From assembly GCA_022826045.1 (NCBI GenBank), contig JAJDVQ010000053.1, positions 1 through 59,191 of the forward strand: DNA of 59,191 bases, written 5' to 3'. The DNA comes from Acidimicrobiia bacterium. Lineage in GTDB: Bacteria > Actinomycetota > Acidimicrobiia > Acidimicrobiales > Poriferisodalaceae. The position numbers and the translations under genes were made by a program. Shown one piece after another: positions 55,119 to 59,191 of the stretch; the stretch's first letter is position 1; each line of letters opens with the position of its first letter. A model generated the notes under the pieces. The model did not search any database and was not told the origin of the DNA. It worked only from the letters and a program-made list of their open reading frames with translations.

Positions 55119-55484
55119 TCACGGCTCGATAAGGACGCGACCGCCTTGGCGGACATCGATCTGCAGGTTGTGACCTTCGAGCAAACGCATGCCGACAAGC
55201 GCCGCCGCGCTGGTCGCATGCACTGCGACGCCCCGCTTGTTGCCAGACCAATCGACGGTCGCCATGTAGGTGTGGAAGGACTCCTCCATGCCATTTGCCA
55301 ATACGAGCCGAGTGCCGCCCACCCGCATCAGACCGAGGTCGCGCACCACATCTGTTGGAAGCATGAGGTCGCCGCCGTGCCCCGTGTCAATGAGGGCGTC
55401 GACGCGGCTGGTCCGCTCGGCGACTCCCGAGACAACCAACGTGACCACCGGTTCGAGGATGCCGTTGACGGTGCCTTCGATCAT
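55119..55484 (-). CDS. Clan AA (retropepsin-like) aspartic protease
   Basis: 121 residues. VDALIDTGHGGDLMLPTDVVRDLGL carries the DTG active-site triad and flap region, and ALVGMRLLEGHNLQIDV is the hydrophobic-hydrophobic-Gly strand typical of single-domain clan AA proteases that act as dimers. Overlaps the 91-residue gene upstream by ATGA. The pair recurs in bacteria; its target is unknown, possibly the partner protein. Confidence 0.82.
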   Translation of the reverse strand: MIEGTVNGILEPVVTLVVSGVAERTSRVDALIDTGHGGDLMLPTDVVRDLGLMRVGGTRLVLANGMEESFHTYMATVDWSGNKRGVAVHATSAAALVGMRLLEGHNLQIDVRQGGRVLIEP

Positions 55485-55756
55485 TCCACCGCCCGAGATC
55501 CCTGGCCCCCGAAGCCGTACAGCCCGCGATAGCCCACCCGCAGAAGCCAGACATCAGATGCTTCGGGATGCCGAGCTCTCAGCTCCTGTGCCGCATCGAG
55601 CACCTCGTCGGCGATGGCCCAGTCGCCGCTGTCGACGTCGATGGCCACGCAACGGCCGCGCTGGTCCTCGGCAAGGATCGGCCTGATGTCTCGTTCATAG
55701 ATCTCGTCGCCGCGCCGGGCAGTCTCTTCCAAGGTGTTCTGACTCCGAACCGCCAT
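55481..55756 (-). CDS. Small partner of the aspartic protease
   Basis: 91 residues from ATG 55756 (GAGGAGG ahead). NTLEETARRGDEIYERDIRPIL, then GRCVAIDVDSGDWAIADEVLDAAQELRARHPEASDVWLLRVGY; the central alternating pattern suggests an alpha/beta fold. No catalytic motif. ATGA-coupled to the protease gene, so the two form one small module inserted between hsdR and hsdS. Confidence 0.75.
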   Translation of the reverse strand: MAVRSQNTLEETARRGDEIYERDIRPILAEDQRGRCVAIDVDSGDWAIADEVLDAAQELRARHPEASDVWLLRVGYRGLYGFGGQGSRAVE

Positions 55757-55868
55757 GGTCGCCTCCTCGCCGCACTCGAACCGATGGACGCAGCCTAACC
55801 CTGGGCCCTGGACCGACTCCAAGTGATTTTCGGTGCATCACCCTGGAAGCTTGATCGGTACCGGGCGG

Positions 55869-58739
55869 TTACGCGGCGAGAGCCACGGTGAGCTCGTCAA
55901 GCAGGGCGTCAAGCTTGTCGCCGAAGAGCTGGCGCGCCTTGCCGAGGCCGCCTTGGGTGCTGAAGGGTGGTGCCGCCAACTCGGCAGGCTCGATGCCGAG
56001 GTTGGTGGCGACGCGGTCTTTGATCAGCTCCAAGTAGGCCGCCTGCTCCTGCGAGAACGTGCGGCCGGCGTTCGACTGCTGCATCAGCCACGCTTCGAAG
56101 CGCTCGTTGACAAGGTCCGGGTATGACACCAACACATCGGCCTCGCCGAGCGTGTAGCGGACGAGACTCACCAAGTCGGTGCTGACACGGTGACCCGAAC
56201 CACGCACCTTCGACTTGTCGAGTGTCTCGTAGGCCTCCCATAGCGCGTCAGGCGTCCAGCGATGGGGCGGTCGCTTGATCGCGTTCGCCAGCTCCCTGAT
56301 GTCGGCGTAGCTGAGCCCACCGCCGTAGGGCTGGCTGTACAGCACCTGCAGCGCGGTGATCTCGTCCCGGTTGGTGTCGATGAATTGCCGCCACGATTCG
56401 ACTTGGGCACGGGCACGGTCGGCTGCCTTCCGGGAGAACTGACCGGAAATCACCTGGTCCTTCGATGCTGTGTCGATCATCTGCTCGTAGCTGCGCCTGA
56501 CGTCGGTCAGCTTCTCCCGTAGAGCAGAGTTGCCTGCCAGCGGCTTCACGGCCTCGCGGATCATCGACTCGCCGGCGGCCTTGACCTGCTCGGGTGTCGG
56601 ATCACCATCAGTTTCAGCAGATGCTGCCTCGTACTGGCGGTCGACATCGAGCGCGTCCACCATGCCGCGCACCAGGTCGGTCAGCCCGATTCCTGCCACC
56701 TGCTCAACCTCAGCCCGATCCGCTGCTGTCATCCGTCGGTTCAGCCAAGTGAGCCGGGACGCCACCGACGACACGACATCGGGATCCGTCGAGCCCAGTC
56801 CGATGTCGCTGAGCAGCTTGTCGAAGCTCACCGTCCGCTTGCGCTCCATCGGCACGGTGTCGTGCAGCTCGGCCTCGGTCACGCCAACGGCGTCCACGAT
56901 CACAAAGCGGTCCTTGACTGCAGCATCGGGCGTGACCGCGCGCAGCTGGTCGCTGTCGATCACCCGCACGCCTCGCCCTTTCATCTGCTCGAAGAAGTTG
57001 CGGCTGCGCACCATGCGCATGAACACGACGCACTCGATCGGCTTCACATCGGTGCCCGTCGCGATCATGTCCACCGTGACCGCGATTCGCGTCTCGTAGC
57101 TGGTGCGGAACTGCTGCAGTAAGTCCTCGGGCTTGTTGCCGGAGTCTCCGGAGCGGTAGGTGATCTTCACCGCCTCTTGGTTGCCGAAGTTGAACTCCTG
57201 GCGGACGCTCTTGAGGATGTCTTCCGCGTGGTAGTCGTCCTTGGCAAAGATCAGCATCTTGGGCACGTGCCGCAACGAGCCATCATCACGGCGCTCACGG
57301 TCGGGAAAGATCTCCGGCAGCGAGTTGCGTAACGTGCGCACGATCGTGCGGATCTGGTCGGGTGCCACCACGCGCTTGTCGAGCTGGTCGGCGTCGTAGT
57401 CGATGTCCGTGTCGACCTTCTCCAGGCGGCGCTTTCGGGTTTCGCGGTCGCGGAACTCGGTCACGAACCCAGCGGGAACGACACCGCCGGATTCCGTGAT
57501 CTCGGTGCGGATGCGAAACACGTCGAAGTCCACGTTCACCCGGTCGGCCACCGCTTGGGCATGCCCGTACTCCATGACGAGGTTCTGATCGAAGAACCCG
57601 AACGTCTGCTTGCCCGGAGTTGCAGTGAGGCCCACGAGGAAGGCGTCGAAGTACTCGAGCACCTGCCGCCACACGCCGTAGATGGAGCGATGGCACTCGT
57701 CGATGATGATCAGGTCGTAGGACTCGATGGGCACCGCGGGGTTGTAGGAGACCTCCACGGGCTCTGGCGGAGCCGTATCGAATCCGCTCTTCTCTTCGTC
57801 GAACGCTTCGTCGAGCTCGTCCTCGCCTCGCAGGATCGAATGCAGCCTCTGGATGGTGCAGATGTGGACCTTGGTGGCCGCCTCGTTCGCCATGTCAAGC
57901 CACGACGACGTCAGATGGCGGACGTTGTAGAGCTCAGTGAACTTGCGGCCGTCGTCGGGGGTGGCGAACCCCTGGAATTCCCGGAGTGCCTGGCGGCCAA
58001 GATTCGCCCGGTCGACGAGGAAGAGAATCCGCTGGGCACCCGCGTATCGCAGCAGGCGATAGCAGACGTTGGCGGCTGTGAACGTCTTGCCCGAACCGGT
58101 GGCCATCTGGATCAGCGCCCGAGGACGGTTGTCCTTGAATGACTGCTCAAGATTGCGGATGGCCTCTTCCTGCGCCGGCCACAAGTGCCCAGCATCCGCG
58201 TCAAGTCCAGGCAGATGCACCACACCGGCACGTAGGCCGGGCTCGCGACCCTTCCCCTCGGCATGGTCCGCCAGACAACGCGCCAACGTCTCAGGGCGGT
58301 GGAACGTGAATACGCGACGACTCGCGGGCACTGGGTCTAGACCACTCGTGAAGCGGGTCTCAGTACCAGTCGACTCGTAGCCGAACGGCAGCGCCCCCTC
58401 AATCTCGACAGCAGGCCGGTCCTCGGGGTACGCGGCCTGATACTTGCGAGTCTGTGGCTCAACGCCGGTCAGCGTCATGCCGGCCTTCTTCGCCTCAATG
58501 ACGCCCACAGCCTGACGATCCACGTACAGCACATAGTCGGCACGCCCAGCCGTGGTCTGTACCTCCCGGACAGCTACTCCCAGAGCCGCCGCCACGGCCG
58601 CGCTCTTGTAGTCCTGCACCACCCAGCCGCAAGCCACCAACTGCTCGTCGATGTCACGACGGGCTAACTGCTCGGGCGACAGGTACTCACTCACAGCGAC
58701 CTCAGACTCACGACCGCCAACCCGCACACCAGCAGCCAT
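55869..58739 (-). CDS. hsdR: Type I restriction endonuclease subunit HsdR (EcoEI-like)
   Basis: 956 residues. N-terminal nuclease: GRADYVLYVDRQAVGVIEAKK with Asp68, Glu82 and Lys84. Helicase/translocase: MATGSGKTFTA (212-219), LIIIDECHRSIYG (DECH 347-350), GLTATPGK, and the second RecA part with DMIATGTDVKPIECVVFMRMVRS and FFEQMKGRGVR. The C-terminal EcoEI_R_C-type region (DRVATNLGIEPAELAAPPFS) contacts the rest of the complex. All expected motifs are intact, so this system is probably functional. Confidence 0.95.
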   Translation of the reverse strand: MAAGVRVGGRESEVAVSEYLSPEQLARRDIDEQLVACGWVVQDYKSAAVAAALGVAVREVQTTAGRADYVLYVDRQAVGVIEAKKAGMTLTGVEPQTRKYQAAYPEDRPAVEIEGALPFGYESTGTETRFTSGLDPVPASRRVFTFHRPETLARCLADHAEGKGREPGLRAGVVHLPGLDADAGHLWPAQEEAIRNLEQSFKDNRPRALIQMATGSGKTFTAANVCYRLLRYAGAQRILFLVDRANLGRQALREFQGFATPDDGRKFTELYNVRHLTSSWLDMANEAATKVHICTIQRLHSILRGEDELDEAFDEEKSGFDTAPPEPVEVSYNPAVPIESYDLIIIDECHRSIYGVWRQVLEYFDAFLVGLTATPGKQTFGFFDQNLVMEYGHAQAVADRVNVDFDVFRIRTEITESGGVVPAGFVTEFRDRETRKRRLEKVDTDIDYDADQLDKRVVAPDQIRTIVRTLRNSLPEIFPDRERRDDGSLRHVPKMLIFAKDDYHAEDILKSVRQEFNFGNQEAVKITYRSGDSGNKPEDLLQQFRTSYETRIAVTVDMIATGTDVKPIECVVFMRMVRSRNFFEQMKGRGVRVIDSDQLRAVTPDAAVKDRFVIVDAVGVTEAELHDTVPMERKRTVSFDKLLSDIGLGSTDPDVVSSVASRLTWLNRRMTAADRAEVEQVAGIGLTDLVRGMVDALDVDRQYEAASAETDGDPTPEQVKAAGESMIREAVKPLAGNSALREKLTDVRRSYEQMIDTASKDQVISGQFSRKAADRARAQVESWRQFIDTNRDEITALQVLYSQPYGGGLSYADIRELANAIKRPPHRWTPDALWEAYETLDKSKVRGSGHRVSTDLVSLVRYTLGEADVLVSYPDLVNERFEAWLMQQSNAGRTFSQEQAAYLELIKDRVATNLGIEPAELAAPPFSTQGGLGKARQLFGDKLDALLDELTVALAA

Positions 58740-58783
58740 CGTACGATCTTGAACCGGGTGACGGCAGTGGCGCAGGACCGCTC

Positions 58784-59065
58784 ATGAGCACCGGCACCGC
58801 ATCCAGGACTGCGATGACTCGCTGCTCTGGCCCGTTCAGATCACTGTCGGTTACGTGGCCCAGCAAGTCGAAGCGGAGGTACGCCAACTTGTCTTCGAAG
58901 CTTGTGGCAGCAGAGGTGTTTCCTCCTGGCGAGCACCTCGCAGATGAACTCGCTGCGCGTGACTGGACTATTCCGCATTTCGCGGAGCTGATGGGTCAGC
59001 CGGTGCACGTTGTTGCGGACGTCCTCGATGCGCAGATCGAGGTCACCCCCGACTTAGAGCGTTAG
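58784..59065 (+). pseudogene. HigA-like HTH protein truncated by the terminal repeat
   Basis: The segment VFPPGEHLADELAARDWTIPHFAELMGQPVHVVADVLDAQIEVTPD is the opening of the HigA/ImmA-associated HTH family, where FPPGExLxEEL and a final ITPE motif recur. The frame stops at 59065, inside the 135-bp repeat, right where the conserved ITPETA region would continue, so the rest of the HTH and any C-terminal peptidase domain are missing. The first ~40 residues lack family character; the true start is uncertain. Divergent from hsdR. Confidence 0.7.
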
Positions 59066-59190
59066 CGGATTGATAAAACGACTGTATGCAATCGCATCGT
59101 CTGTCGTGTCGATGCTGCAGGTCAGAGACCCATCCAGAGGCGATTCCACGGCTCGAAATCGTTCAGAGCCGATCTATCCGCGCGGCCTCT
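59056..59190 (-). repeat. Right arm of 135-bp perfect inverted repeat
   Basis: Reverse complement of 3-137 with no mismatch. Its inner edge (59056) falls inside the HigA-like gene and breaks it. No transposase is recognised next to either arm. Confidence 0.93.
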
Positions 59191-59191
59191 T

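Overview
The window looks like an actinomycetal chromosome segment, most likely Acidimicrobiia-like. It has high GC, many GTG and TTG starts, tightly overlapping ATGA/GTGA operons, an F420-type LLM oxidoreductase, several acyl-CoA dehydrogenases, a DUF1214 protein, and lipoproteins of actinobacterial style. This placement is inferred from gene content; no 16S or tRNA gene was seen.

Layout. (1) 0-10.7 kb, left defence/accessory island. A plus-strand operon (221-4756) encodes an acyl-carrier-like protein, a thymidylate-synthase-like protein fused to a holo-ACP synthase, an XRE repressor, an ImmA/IrrE metallopeptidase with a chagasin-like tail, an unknown helical protein and a membrane-anchored dCTP-deaminase/dUTPase-fold protein. 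A convergent minus-strand operon (10729-4786) encodes HsdM, a 91-residue protein, HsdS, an Nmad2-like protein and an OLD-family ATPase/TOPRIM protein, with no HsdR. (2) 10.8-42 kb, ordinary chromosomal core. It holds a cobalamin-riboswitch-controlled B12 importer plus CobO, a MacB-type efflux set with a long repetitive coiled-coil adaptor, an aminotransferase followed by an IS481 scar, MazEF and VapBC modules, a P1 peptidase, SPFH/NfeD, MutM, lipid catabolism genes, tandem amidases, a secreted VanY-like protein, an LLM oxidoreductase and a sulfotransferase. (3) 42-59 kb, right defence island. It holds another MazF module, a RecQ-phosphoribosyltransferase gene split by an in-frame TAG followed by DprA and an Mrr-like nuclease, a TcmP/DUF5131 pair, and a type I restriction system (HsdR, HsdS, HsdM). 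An oppositely oriented AAA-ATPase/PIN cassette lies inside that system, along with an aspartic-protease pair and an AlbA-domain protein.

Both window ends carry the same 135-bp sequence in inverted orientation. On the right it cuts off an HTH (HigA-like) gene exactly at the repeat edge.

The best candidate for an undescribed system is the 156-4756 operon. It sits behind two identical 17-bp operator-like inverted repeats and combines ACP chemistry, a nucleotide-synthase fold, a nucleotide-binding membrane protein and a repressor/protease switch. The next best are the RecQ-PRTase/DprA/Mrr cluster and the HsdR-less methyltransferase with Nmad2 and OLD.
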